DNA of 64,000 nucleotides from Bedellia somnulentella (Eukaryota; Arthropoda; Insecta; Lepidoptera; Bedelliidae): the NCBI GenBank assembly GCA_963576735.1, contig OY755188.1:3348001-3412000 (forward strand), read 5' to 3'. The notes under the pieces were generated by a model. The model was not told where the DNA came from. It searched no databases and saw nothing but the letters and a program-made list of their open reading frames with translations. The translations under genes and the position numbers were made by a program. This document shows, piece by piece, positions 33,229 through 42,094 of this stretch (positions within the stretch are counted from its first letter, which is position 1; the number at the start of each line of letters is the position of its first letter).

Positions 33229-34104
33229 TTTACGAAACGAACAGTCTTAATATTATATACTAGTTTAAAGCGTTACTATAGCGAACGATAATCCTAATAC
33301 TAAAACAAAAACTAAAATATTTCGATCCACACAAGCGCCTACTTACAACAAAGATATAAAGTTATTATTGTTAGTCTGTTTTCTATTAACTAAACAATAT
33401 AATCATAAATGTAACACTCAAAATATGACACCGAGTGTTATCACTACCCTAGTTTAGTTTGAAATATTAACGTTTTACTATTTATTATATCCTTTACGAC
33501 AAACAATTTGGACTCACAAATTCTAATAAGTACCTAATATTATAATAAGTGAAGAAATGCGATTAAATAGCTCAGTAGAAAAAGATTTTTATATGTCAAA
33601 TTCACTTAATATAAAGAAAAGAAATTATAAACTATAAAATAATTAATAACGGGAATCGAACCCGTGTTTGAAAGATAGTAAGTAATAAGAAACCAGCTAT
33701 TTGTCTCACTCGTACTTAGTTGAAGCGGTGATCAAATCAAGACTGTTGTTTTATAACTAATATAGGATTTTTATTGAATTGAAATACCTATTATTGTTCA
33801 AAAATACATAAATTTACTTAGCTGGTTTACTCGGCAAGGGTTCTGCTATCTAGCGATGTTTTTCTTTGTTTGGTTTCAGCCGTTAAAACGTCACAAACTT
33901 TAATCACTTATTTTTTCACATTCACTTAATATTACCCTAAGATAACACTTGTGTGGATGAAATACGCACTACTAAACAATTTACAACCATTTATGGTTTA
34001 TTTCTATGCTTTTTAACAATTATAGCGAAAATTAAATAGCAAAGCACGAATTAGATATTATTTCGATCTACCCGACCATTCCCTTCTTGGTTCCTTCTTC
34101 TTCA
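33229..34104 (-). promoter_or_regulatory. LINE-X 5' leader, presumed internal promoter
   Basis: Non-coding 870 bp between the upstream target duplication and ORF1. LINEs of this type carry their promoter in the leader; I see no specific promoter motif. At about 33659-33675 (minus strand) there is a T-arm-like CACGGGTTCGATTCCCGT, matching the tRNA B box. Confidence 0.45.
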
Positions 34105-34244
34105 ACCATAAATGGTAAATCATTAATGTAAATCAGAAACAGTAATGGGCCAAGTATAGAACCTTGAGGAACGCCCATCTCTATTTCCGATCCTTCCGAC
34201 GTGGTTCCATTAATATCAACCTTTAAAGTTCTTTTATGAAGATA
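34105..34244 (-). pseudogene. LINE-Y reverse transcriptase, middle segment
   Basis: A 140-bp piece between Helitron and LINE-X. It encodes [10 protein letters not shown], then [20 protein letters not shown] (RT motif B region) and ends at LPFMV. It continues the frame of 35226-35958 and leads into 28752-27883. Confidence 0.85.
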
Positions 34245-35064
34245 CTAGTGGATCGTCCCAGCTTCGCACGGGTAGCGTTGTTTTTTTAAATATCTGAGGT
34301 TTCTTTCTTCAGTCACTGCTCAAGCATTGTGAAATTCAGCGTAATATTTTCAATTTATTAAATTTATAGCACTCCCTTAACAGTGTAGTTTGGTGATTTT
34401 GAATGCGCTTTAATAAACGGTTCAGTATTTCCGTTTAATAGCAAATTTTGGAATAAAACGACATGAAGTATTTATAACAATCTAAAAAATAAATCATTAC
34501 GTTATGTAGGATGCAACTACTGGCGCCATCTAGTATGTTATATGTAAATTAGTAAAGATTTTGGTTTCGATCACGGGCGCGATGGCTTATTTTATGTATA
34601 ATTTCGGTGTTTGTCTACCGATTTCTATGATTCTTTTTTTTTTTGAATAGGTAATAATGTTACCTTTCTTAAATTAGGGATGAGTGAGAGGTTTACAAAC
34701 GTAAGAGTAAACAAATATAATCAGGATGTTTCGAACTGCTAAGCTATCAGGAATTACACGTGTTATTGTGAGTCAACCATAAGAGATAGACATATACTGT
34801 TGAGGATTTTTTTTTAGATAATTTTATGAAGAATATTTCCGCCACACATGATTTCTATGTAAGTTTAACCATTAAGGCTGCACACGCGACGGAAGCTTAA
34901 AAAATGGAGTAACTTCTCCCGTTTTCCCCAAATTTCCCAAAATTCCCCTTTACTTCTCTGCTGAAAAGTATACAAAAACCTGCGCAGGAGTATGAAGAAT
35001 AATTGTACCAAGTTTCGTTAAAATCCGTCGAGTAGTTTTTGTTTCCATAAGGAACATACAAACC

Positions 35065-35106
<42 letters not shown>

Positions 35107-35225
35107 AATTTTACTGATTGCATTTTTGGCATCAGTATCGATCCCTAATCACCACCTGATAGTTATTTTGAAAATATATTTCATGTACAGAATTGACCTC
35201 TCTACAGATTTATTATAAGTATAGA
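34245..35225 (-). mobile_element. Non-autonomous Helitron, copy 2, inserted in LINE-Y
   Basis: On the minus strand it starts TCTATACTTATAATAAATCT and ends GAAGCTGGGACGATCCACTAG, between host A and T, with no target duplication. TC...CTAG termini inserted at AT are diagnostic for Helitrons. Removing it restores the LINE-Y frame at the codons for MASYLHK. It carries (GACA)n at about 35066-35103 and has no Rep/helicase ORF. It is homologous along its length to 12213-13146. Confidence 0.92.
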
Positions 35226-35958
35226 TGATGCCATTAATTTCAGTGCTTGCTCGTCAAAACCGTAATATTTAAGTTTAATCAACGCTATTTCTTTTTTTAC
35301 ACAATCAAAAGCTTTTGTGAGGTCACAAAATATACCTAATGCATCCCGGGAGTTTTCCCATGAATTAAAAATATGTTTCATTAGTGACACTCCTGCATCT
35401 ACAGTAGACCTACCTTTGGTGAAACCATATTGCTCGTCATGGAATATATTATGATTGTTGAAATATGAAAGCATTTGGTTGGACATGATTTTCTCAAAAA
35501 CTTTACTGAGAACTGGCAAAATAGAAATAGGCCTATAATTGGTAAAGTCCTGACTATCTCCTGATTTATGTAGTGGGATGAGCCTACTTAACTTCATACA
35601 GTCTGGAAATTCTCCTATATCTATACATTTATTAAAAAGTATCGTTAAATGAGGAACGATTATATTTATTATTCTGTTTATGACGAAAACTGACATTCCT
35701 GTTATGTCTTCGGTTTTTTTAAGATTAATAGTTTTAAAATTTTTAATTATATCATTATTGTCAACATACTTGAAAGAAAACTGTGCTGTTGTTTTGGTAA
35801 CATTTTGTTCCAACAACTCAAGAGCTTTCTGGGGACATGAATTTAATTTCTCTGTTGTCTGAGTGGGGGTATTTATAAAATGATTTTCAAAAATGTCAGC
35901 AATTTGTGATTTTGACTGTATCAGTTCATTATCTAATAATAAATTGAGATCATGTGTG
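35226..35958 (-). pseudogene. LINE-Y reverse transcriptase, N-terminal segment
   Basis: Encodes the front of a CR1-group RT. NYRPISILPVLSKVFEKIM is followed by EQYGFTKGRSTVDAG and motif A in GIFCDLTKAFDCV, with the catalytic Asp present. No stop interrupts it until the Helitron junction at ALKLMAS. The upstream endonuclease is missing because of 5' truncation. Confidence 0.85.
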
Positions 35959-35959
35959 T

Positions 35960-36312
35960 GGTACACATACTAACAGCCATAAATCCTAAAAAGGGGTAGC
36001 CAGAGCTTCAGAGCTAGAAACTTCTCAACCACATTTGGAAGTTGATAGCACAAGAAGGTAGAAAATAAAGTACTGTTTTATTCATTGTTTCATCATGTTT
36101 GACATTACTGCGCTGGTACTGCTTTTAACAAGACAGTCATCTGAATGATTTGACTTAATTAGGCCGGCTAAGTCGAAACCGGTTTCCTGGGTAGAGACGG
36201 ACCCCGGTAGAGTATCGTTGGTGATGGGTCTCCAACCGCATCACCCAAAAACCACTTAAAAATGCCCGTATGACCCTTGGGTAGAAAGGAGTAGTAACAT
36301 TCTAAGCCGTGT
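35960..36312 (-). repeat. SINE-A copy interrupted by a 138-bp insertion
   Basis: ACAGCCATAAATCC to AACATTCTAAGCCG, with foreign sequence at 36073-36210. Confidence 0.8.
36073..36210. mobile_element. Small insertion with AGTA duplication
   Basis: 138 bp flanked by AGTA at 36069-36072 and 36211-36214, inside a SINE-A copy that is otherwise continuous across it. Its ends are CTGTTTTATTC and CCCCGGTAG, and it contains GGCCGGCTAAGTCGAAACCG. No family recognised. Confidence 0.6.
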
Positions 36313-36708
36313 CATTAACCAACAGTCACTCAACAAGCCACAAAGCCCTTTAGTCGCTTCTTACGACAAACATGAAGAAGTTCGAACTGATTCAGCCACC
36401 ACTGTCATTGTAAACACAATTTGTTAGCTCAAAAGAAATTAGGTGACAATTTTTAAATCAGTGCGAAATTACCATGTAGGAACAGCAAAGATATACTGGC
36501 CAGTACACCCTGCTGTGTACCAACTTAGAATTTGTATTGATCTTTAGCTAGAGAAACATTCCGATACCGCGATGTACGAATTTTTATAACGCTGCTAGTG
36601 TGCGAGTGAGTTCGCCGTCTAGCTGTCGCCACAACCACATTGAATAGATTGTTGGCCTCGTCGCATCTGGTAAATGCTAAGAGACTGCCATAATATACAT
36701 TATTCTAT

Positions 36709-36930
36709 GACAACCGTGATAGCTCAGTGGGTAGAACACCGCTTATCGTCCAGACGAGGAGGGTTCAAATCTCGGGTCGGGCCTACACCAATTTGTCTTT
36801 CTAAAGTCATTTGTGAGGTAAGTTCATAATAGTTGTTAACGGCGAGGGATATCCTGAACACCAGGTGACAATGTCAAGTGATGTTCAGAAGTTTTAGTAC
36901 CTCTGCCAATCTCTTCGGGGAAATACGGAT
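36709..36930 (+). repeat. SINE-B copy, internal deletion
   Basis: Well-preserved tRNA-like head (ACCGTGATAGCTCAGTGGG and GGTTCAAATCTCGGG) and 3' end. The central block between GGCGAGGGA and CCTGAACACCAGG is deleted. Confidence 0.85.
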
Positions 36931-37217
36931 TATTATAATAAAATGATTGAGTTGAATTCAACGTTAAAGTATCCTTATGTAACCACAGTTCGGGTTATAA
37001 TATTACCGTCATACCACGAAAGCAGTTTATCGTAATTTAAAAAAAAACAATTCGATTAAGATCCATTAGAGATAGCTATCTGTACGTACACTAACACAAA
37101 ACACATCAGTCAAATGCCACCTATCATTTTAATTCAACGTCACGTACAAAATGTGAATAGCCGAGGTTCTACAGGTCAGCTATATTACTCGTATAATTAC
37201 TAGAAACGTGTGTGACT

Positions 37218-37303
37218 TATGACTTCTTAGGCTAAATTTTCTGTTGAAGTAGAATTAAACTATGATTTTAATGCAAATTGCGATTGGAATGAATTGAGCG
37301 GAG
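37218..37303 (+). repeat. 86-bp direct repeat, copy 1
   Basis: TATGACTTCTTAGGCTAAAT to GAATTGAGCGGAG. It recurs at 37490-37575 with a few substitutions. Confidence 0.85.
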
Positions 37304-37314
37304 CGAGTTAGGTA

Positions 37315-37489
37315 AAGAGCTTATTCCATTTGTCTGAATGAAGACGTCTGAAAGCCACAGAATCTGAATTCAGACTAGTGGAATAACGTTCAAACTGAAA
37401 TTTGTGTAGTGGAATAACAAGCGTCTGCGGCAGTAACTTCGAAGGACGTCTGAATTCAGCAACGACAAAGTGTAATGGAATAAGCTCTT
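37315..37489. mobile_element. 175-bp MITE with 16-bp TIRs and TA duplication
   Basis: AAGAGCTTATTCCATT at the left end is the exact reverse complement of the right end, with TA on both sides (37313-37314 and 37490-37491). The interior has further GACGTC and GAATTC symmetry. TA targeting suggests a Tc1/mariner-type mobiliser. Confidence 0.75.
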
Positions 37490-37575
37490 TATGACTTCTT
37501 AGGCTAAAATTTCTGTTGAAGTAAAATTAAACTATGATTTTCATGCAAATTGCGATTGAAATGAATTGAGCGGAG
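37490..37575 (+). repeat. 86-bp direct repeat, copy 2
   Basis: Second copy of 37218-37303. It begins at the base where the MITE's right TA starts. Confidence 0.85.
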
Positions 37576-37852
37576 AATTGAGTAAACCTCAGTCTTCTTA
37601 CTATCATCTGTGCAGTCTGTTTTAAGCTTTAAGCCGCGCTCTGAATAAGAAGCCATTTTTTTTTCTATCGACTTCAATGGGAAAATAGCTTTTCCGTGAT
37701 TATCCCTCAATGTTAGGTTCGACTAGTTATACAATTTTATGTGCTGTTAATGGTCCAATTTCTATCATATTTTTCAAGTCATGTTGAAGTTTATTTATTT
37801 TATCTAAGTCTGTAACAAGTAGTGCTAAGTCAAGTGACAATTTATTCATACC

Positions 37853-38093
37853 AACACACATATAGATATACTCACGGCTATAAATCCCTAAAAGGGGAAG
37901 CCGGAGCTTCAGAATCAGAAAATGATTCAGCCACTTTTGAGCGGATGGGGAAAAGTTTGTATAAAAAATGTTCTTGTTCATGGTCTCCAACCGCATCGCC
38001 CAAAAATCACTTGAAAAGCCCCAATGTTCGCCTCTTACAATCACTCATGAAAGAAATTGGATAGTACTATTCTAAGCCGACACTACAGAGCAT
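37853..38093 (-). repeat. SINE-A copy
   Basis: ACTCACGGCTATAAATCCC to CCGACACTACAGAGCA, with a small deletion near the ACCCA block. Confidence 0.85.
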
Positions 38094-38156
38094 ATATATT
38101 CAAATTAAGTCTCCTCTTTAAAGAGTAGTTGAGGGCTGCTTGATTATAATAATATT

Positions 38157-40538
38157 TCCGGTCAGCGACCGGAAAAAGCCGATGTAGTTGCCTTTTGGCG
38201 TGGGCTTTGGTCGCTGCCTGTTGATCACGAAGAGGGCCGATGGTTCGAGGCGGTCGAGGGAGCGTGCGAGCCCATAGCGCCCATGAACCCCGTCAACATA
38301 TCCGAGGAGGATGTGGTGGCTGCGATCCGTAAGGCTCCGAACTGGAAAAGTCCGGGGCCGGACGGATTGCACCATTACTGGTTGAAGGGGTTCACGCGCT
38401 GTCACGCTACTCTCGCCCGTCAGTTCCAAAGCGCCCTCGAGAGTGGGACGCTCCCGAACTTCTTAACTACTGGGGTCACTCATTTAGCTCCAAAGAGCGA
38501 TGCTACCGCGGATCCATCACAATACCGCCCCATTACTTGTCTTTGTATAATTTACAAGACCTTGACATCCGTTCTGAGCTCCAAGATTACTCAACACATT
38601 GTTGATAACAATGTGATATCTGGAGCTCAGAACGGATGTAGGGGCGGTAGTCGCGGTAGCAAGGAGCTACTCCTCATCGATGCGGTCGTAGGCCAACTGG
38701 TCAAACGCAACCGTCGGAACTTCTCCGCTGGCTGGATCTACTATAGGAAGGCGTTCGACTCGGTACCTCATACATGGCTCATGAGGGTCCTCGAGCTGTA
38801 CAAAATTGATAGTACAGTTCGACACTTCCTCGGGCAGTGTATGGGGTGCTGGAGAACGATCCTGAGTTTAGACGGTCAGCGGATGACGGATGCGAATGAC
38901 CTAATTGATATAAGGCGAGGGATTTTCCAGGGCGATTGCCTGAGTCCAGTTTGGTTTTGCTTGGCCCTGAATCCTCTAAGTACACTCTTGGAGAATTCAG
39001 GGACAGGCTTTCAGTTTCGGAGAGGCGGACCACGCTTGCCTCATCTCCTTTACATGGATGACCTGAAGCTTTACGCCCCCACGGCTGACAGATTGGCGGA
39101 GCTACTGACGATCACTAATGATTTCAGTGGTTCCGTCAAGATGGAGCTTGGGGTCGATAAGTGTGCGGTCATTCATGTCGAGAAGGGGCATGTCGTGCAC
39201 TCTGATGGTGTCGATGTCGGCACCAATCATTTGAGGGCACTCTCCGAGGCTGAAACATACCGGTATCTGGGCATGTCACAAACCATCGGTGTGAAGGTGG
39301 CAGACGTGAAACAGGGTGTTTGCGAGGAGTTTTATGAACGCCTGAAAAGTGTACTTAATAGCTACTTGTCAGGCGTTAATAAAATCCGAACCATTAACTC
39401 CTGGGTCATGCCTGTACTGATGTACACATTTGGAGTGCTCAGATGGACTCAGTCCGAACTAGACGCTCTGGACAGACGAGTCCGCACGACGATGACCTCT
39501 CATCGAGTGCATCATCCGAGATCGTCGGTTATGAGATTGTATATCCCGCGGAAGTGTGGTGGTCGAGGCCTCTTGAGTGCCAAAACCATGCACAACCGCG
39601 AGGTATGCAACCTCAGAAACTATTTTTTGACGATGACGGATGATAGTATTCGGGGAGAGGTGGTCGCTAGTGATAAAGGACTGACTCCCTTATCGTTGGC
39701 CTCACAGGATTGGCGAACCCCGGAGGTACTTAGCACCTCTGATCGGGAGTCCGTATGGAAAGAGAAGGAGCTACACGGGAGGTTTTACAAGGTACTTCAC
39801 GAACCTTTCGTGGACCGTAAAGCCTCCCTGCATTGGCTGCGTTTCGGGGACCTCTTTGGGGAAACCGAAGGTTTTGTCTGTGCAATACAAGACCAGGTTA
39901 TCAAGACGCGGAACTATCGGAAATACATCCTAAAGGACGGTACCACAGACATCTGTCGAGCATGTGGCCGTCCCGGAGAGTCACTTAGGCATGTTATTTC
40001 CGGTTGTTCGGCTCTTGCTAACACTGAGTACTTGCACAGACACAACCAAGCAGCCAAAATCCTACATCAGGAGCTCGCTCTGAAATACGGACTCTTGCAA
40101 CAGAGGCTGCCGTATTACAAGTATCTGCCGGAGCCAATCCTAGAAAACGACCGAGCCAAAATCTATTGGGACCGATCCGTTATCACGGACAGGACTATTC
40201 TAGCGAATAAGCCTGATATCGTGGTATGGGATCGGTCGCAGTCGATGGTATTTCTAGTGGATGTCACTATCCCTCATGACGAGGGTCTCGTGAAAGCCGA
40301 CACCGAGAAGCGTCGGAAATATCTCGATCTGGCTCACGAGATCACCGACATGTGGGGTGTGACTTCGACAGAAATAATCCCAATTGTTTTGTCCGCGAAC
40401 GGGTTAATTCCAACCAGCCTCGCGACCAACTTGAGGCGGTTGGATTTCTGTGGCGTGTCGGTTCCAGCACAAATGCAGAAAGCGGTGCTGCTCGATACGG
40501 CTCGGATCGTCCGTCGGTTCTTGAACCTGACTCCCTGA
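38157..40538 (+). CDS. R4/Dong-type reverse transcriptase with C-terminal endonuclease, partial and probably inactive
   Basis: An open frame of about 793 codons, already open at the truncated 5' end (VVAFWRGLWSLPVDHEEGRW). The first ATG, at 38283, is probably internal. From that ATG the blocks are KSPGPDGLHHYWLK, QYRPITCLCIIYK, GAQNGCRGGSRGSKE, motif A WIYYRKAFDSVPHTWL at about residue 150, RRGIFQGDCLSPVWFCLALN, YMDD at 257-260, a CCHC finger CRACGRPGESLRHVISGC at about 558-575, and the endonuclease KPDIVVWD, LVDVTIPHDE and KRRKYLDLA at about 642-680. RT motif A should read WIDYRKAFDSV; here the first, metal-binding Asp is Tyr (codon TAC at 38739-38741). Family members nick DNA at their target and prime on it. 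The missing N-terminus and lost Asp make this copy non-functional despite its clean frame. Confidence 0.87.
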   Translation, partial: SGQRPEKADVVAFWRGLWSLPVDHEEGRWFEAVEGACEPIAPMNPVNISEEDVVAAIRKAPNWKSPGPDGLHHYWLKGFTRCHATLARQFQSALESGTLPNFLTTGVTHLAPKSDATADPSQYRPITCLCIIYKTLTSVLSSKITQHIVDNNVISGAQNGCRGGSRGSKELLLIDAVVGQLVKRNRRNFSAGWIYYRKAFDSVPHTWLMRVLELYKIDSTVRHFLGQCMGCWRTILSLDGQRMTDANDLIDIRRGIFQGDCLSPVWFCLALNPLSTLLENSGTGFQFRRGGPRLPHLLYMDDLKLYAPTADRLAELLTITNDFSGSVKMELGVDKCAVIHVEKGHVVHSDGVDVGTNHLRALSEAETYRYLGMSQTIGVKVADVKQGVCEEFYERLKSVLNSYLSGVNKIRTINSWVMPVLMYTFGVLRWTQSELDALDRRVRTTMTSHRVHHPRSSVMRLYIPRKCGGRGLLSAKTMHNREVCNLRNYFLTMTDDSIRGEVVASDKGLTPLSLASQDWRTPEVLSTSDRESVWKEKELHGRFYKVLHEPFVDRKASLHWLRFGDLFGETEGFVCAIQDQVIKTRNYRKYILKDGTTDICRACGRPGESLRHVISGCSALANTEYLHRHNQAAKILHQELALKYGLLQQRLPYYKYLPEPILENDRAKIYWDRSVITDRTILANKPDIVVWDRSQSMVFLVDVTIPHDEGLVKADTEKRRKYLDLAHEITDMWGVTSTEIIPIVLSANGLIPTSLATNLRRLDFCGVSVPAQMQKAVLLDTARIVRRFLNLTP
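38565..38639. repeat. Perfect 19-bp inverted repeat inside the RT coding region
   Basis: ACATCCGTTCTGAGCTCCA (38565-38583) is the exact reverse complement of 38621-38639. The loop holds a second 9-bp hairpin, CACATTGTT-GAT-AACAATGTG (38595-38615). Confidence 0.9.
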
Positions 40539-40565
40539 CCCCGACCGACTGTTTTTTTGTCGGGG
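40539..40565 (+). other. R4/Dong-type 3'UTR hairpin 1
   Basis: CCCCGAC pairs with GTCGGGG around a 13-nt loop immediately after the stop codon. Confidence 0.75.
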
Positions 40566-40570
40566 AGTAC

Positions 40571-40621
40571 CGCCTCTCCCATTTAAAATTTATATTTTCT
40601 TTTTCGGCCATGGGAGAGGCG
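40571..40621 (+). other. R4/Dong-type 3'UTR hairpin 2
   Basis: CGCCTCTCCCAT pairs perfectly with ATGGGAGAGGCG around a 27-nt A/T-rich loop, about 20 bp from the 3' junction. A plausible RT recognition structure. Confidence 0.8.
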
Positions 40622-40645
40622 AGGAACTAAAAGTAATTTCAAAAT

Positions 40646-40780
40646 AATAATAATAAAACTCTTTATTGCACATTTACAAAAAAACAACAATTACAAACAA
40701 AAAGATCGGTACAAAAGCCAAAGTACAACTGGCGGTCTTATCACTAAGAGCGATCTCTTCCAGACAACCCATGAATGGAA
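40646..40780 (-). repeat. 3' end of another retroelement
   Basis: The minus strand reads GGAAGAGATCGCTCTTAGTG, ATAAGACCGCC and TGTGCAATAAAGAG, then a (TTA)n tail. I recall this terminus as common in insect genomes but cannot name the element. Its tail supplies the TAA repeats on the right of the R4/Dong-type element. Confidence 0.5.
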
Positions 40781-41530
40781 AGATTTGCTGGATTAAAAAC
40801 ATGTTCGGTAGATGTCCAATAAATTTAACTGATTTGCTTAAAAACCAAAATTATTCATCAAACTATTATCTATCTATTTTATAGTTATTATGTAGTCCGA
40901 ACTAACCCTTTTGGAATATTTTATAGTTCTATTTTTAACAAATTGCGCGCCTGAATTTGTTACCCGATACTGATGTAAAATATTCAATTTATAAGTTAAT
41001 AAAATAGTTTTGGCAAATGCTGTTCTCAGCCAGACTAGTTGACTATAAATTATTTATCCCACCATCCTAAGGTTGTCAGTAAGATATCACTTTTAACGTT
41101 AATAATGCAAATTGTACTTATGTTTTTGTAAAGCCGTATATTTATAAATATTTTTTTAACATGCAACAAATGTTATTAAAGTGCACACCACACTACCAGA
41201 TCTCCATTTACCATCTAATGATCTTATGCAACAATGTAAGAAGACAATGTTATTCGAATCAGTCTCATTCTCATTACAATCAATTCAAATTCGATGTTTC
41301 TATTTAAATTAGTACTATATACTTGATGTTTGCCACGTGATATACATTAATCAAATAAGAAAGTAGACTCTTTGTATGCAAATATAAACTGACCTCCTTT
41401 TATTATCCTTCGGGGCATTAGGCCCATAATCTGATAATTGAAAACTCAGGTTCTCGTACAGACATACAAGATCGATCGTTTTGCTTGTGAATATGTTTTT
41501 ATTGTGGCTTTTACTTTATAAAACTTATCA
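40781..41530. other. AT-rich spacer, nothing recognised
   Basis: No supported feature. Confidence 0.45.
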
Positions 41531-42086
41531 GCCCGGCTAGTACGAGCGCTATTATATCGAAACGATAACGGTAAGATTGAAATGGCAGTATACGATATTA
41601 GGTAACTGCGTAAGAGACGGCTGCGTTATCCCACGTGATAACTAGTTAAAACACCGCTGCAGGACAAGCACGAGCCGTGTTTAAACTAGTTATCGCGTCG
41701 GATAAAGCAGCCATCTCTTACGCACTTACTTAGTATCGTATACTGCCATCTCATTCTAACCGTTATCGTGTCGATAAAGTAGCGCTCGTGCTTGCTATAC
41801 TGGAGGCAAAGCACGAGCGATATTTTAACGTCTCGATATCGGTTAGAATGAGATGACAGTATACGACACTAAGTAAGTGCGTAAGAGATGGCTGTTTTAT
41901 ACCACGCGTTATCTAGATGAACCGCCTCTCGTACTTGCTTTGCAGAAAAGCAAGCACGAGCGCTATTTTATCGACACGATAACGGTTAGAACGAGATGGC
42001 AGTATATGATACTAAGTAAGTGCATAAGAGATGGCTGCTTTATCCCACGCGATAACTAGTTTAAACACCGCTCGTACTAGCCGGGC
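41531..42086. mobile_element. Foldback MITE cluster of four units
   Basis: Outer ends GCCCGGCTAGTACGAGCG (41531-41548) and 42069-42086 are exact inverted repeats. Inside are four related units of about 115-140 bp: 41542-41659 (+), 41668-41796 (-), 41808-41944 (+) and 41945-42086 (+). Each contains AACGGTTAGAATGAGATGGC-like sequence, CAGTATACGATACTAAG, GCGTAAGAGATGGCTG and GCGATAACTAGTTT. Units begin or end with CACGAGCG-type motifs, themselves short TIRs. No ORF. Confidence 0.8.
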
Positions 42087-42094
42087 AGGAGGCC

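Larger units (their letters stand above)
28753..34104 (-). mobile_element. LINE-X, apparently full-length CR1-group LINE
   Basis: A 5.35-kb insertion between 8-bp direct repeats ACCATAAA (28745-28752 and 34105-34112), inside the RT frame of LINE-Y. Order on the minus strand: about 870-bp leader, ORF1 (coiled coil plus SGNH-like domain), ORF2 (apurinic-type endonuclease plus RT), and 3'UTR with a stem-loop and an A/T-rich terminus. Both ORFs are open and the catalytic motifs of ORF2 are intact, so this copy may be competent. The clade (CR1, Daphne or a relative) is inferred from motif style and two-ORF structure. Confidence 0.88.
27512..35958 (-). mobile_element. LINE-Y, 5'-truncated CR1-group LINE split by two later insertions
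   Basis: Three minus-strand pieces (35958-35226, 34244-34105 and 28752-27512) are collinear parts of one LINE. Its reading frame continues exactly across both gaps when the inserted Helitron (34245-35225) and LINE-X (28753-34104) are set aside. The 5' end is cut at about 35958 beside a SINE-A tail. The 3' end runs through a UTR with a GTAAAGAG/CTCTTTAC hairpin (27624-27656) to an A/T-rich terminus at about 27512. A near-identical truncated copy lies at 59.0-60.0 kb. Confidence 0.85.
38156..40643 (+). mobile_element. R4/Dong-type LINE, 5'-truncated, in TAA repeats
   Basis: A GC-rich 2.5-kb block in AT-rich surroundings. The left junction lies after ATTATAATAATAT and the right junction leads into ATAATAATAATAA, so both flanks are TAA-type repeats, the known target of Dong elements. 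It holds one long ORF with RT, a CCHC finger and a restriction-like endonuclease, then a 3'UTR with two strong hairpins. Confidence 0.85.

Noticed and set aside
40334..40630. Overlapping ORFs at the end of the R4/Dong-type coding region
   Set aside because: Other-frame readings of the GC-rich RT gene and its UTR.
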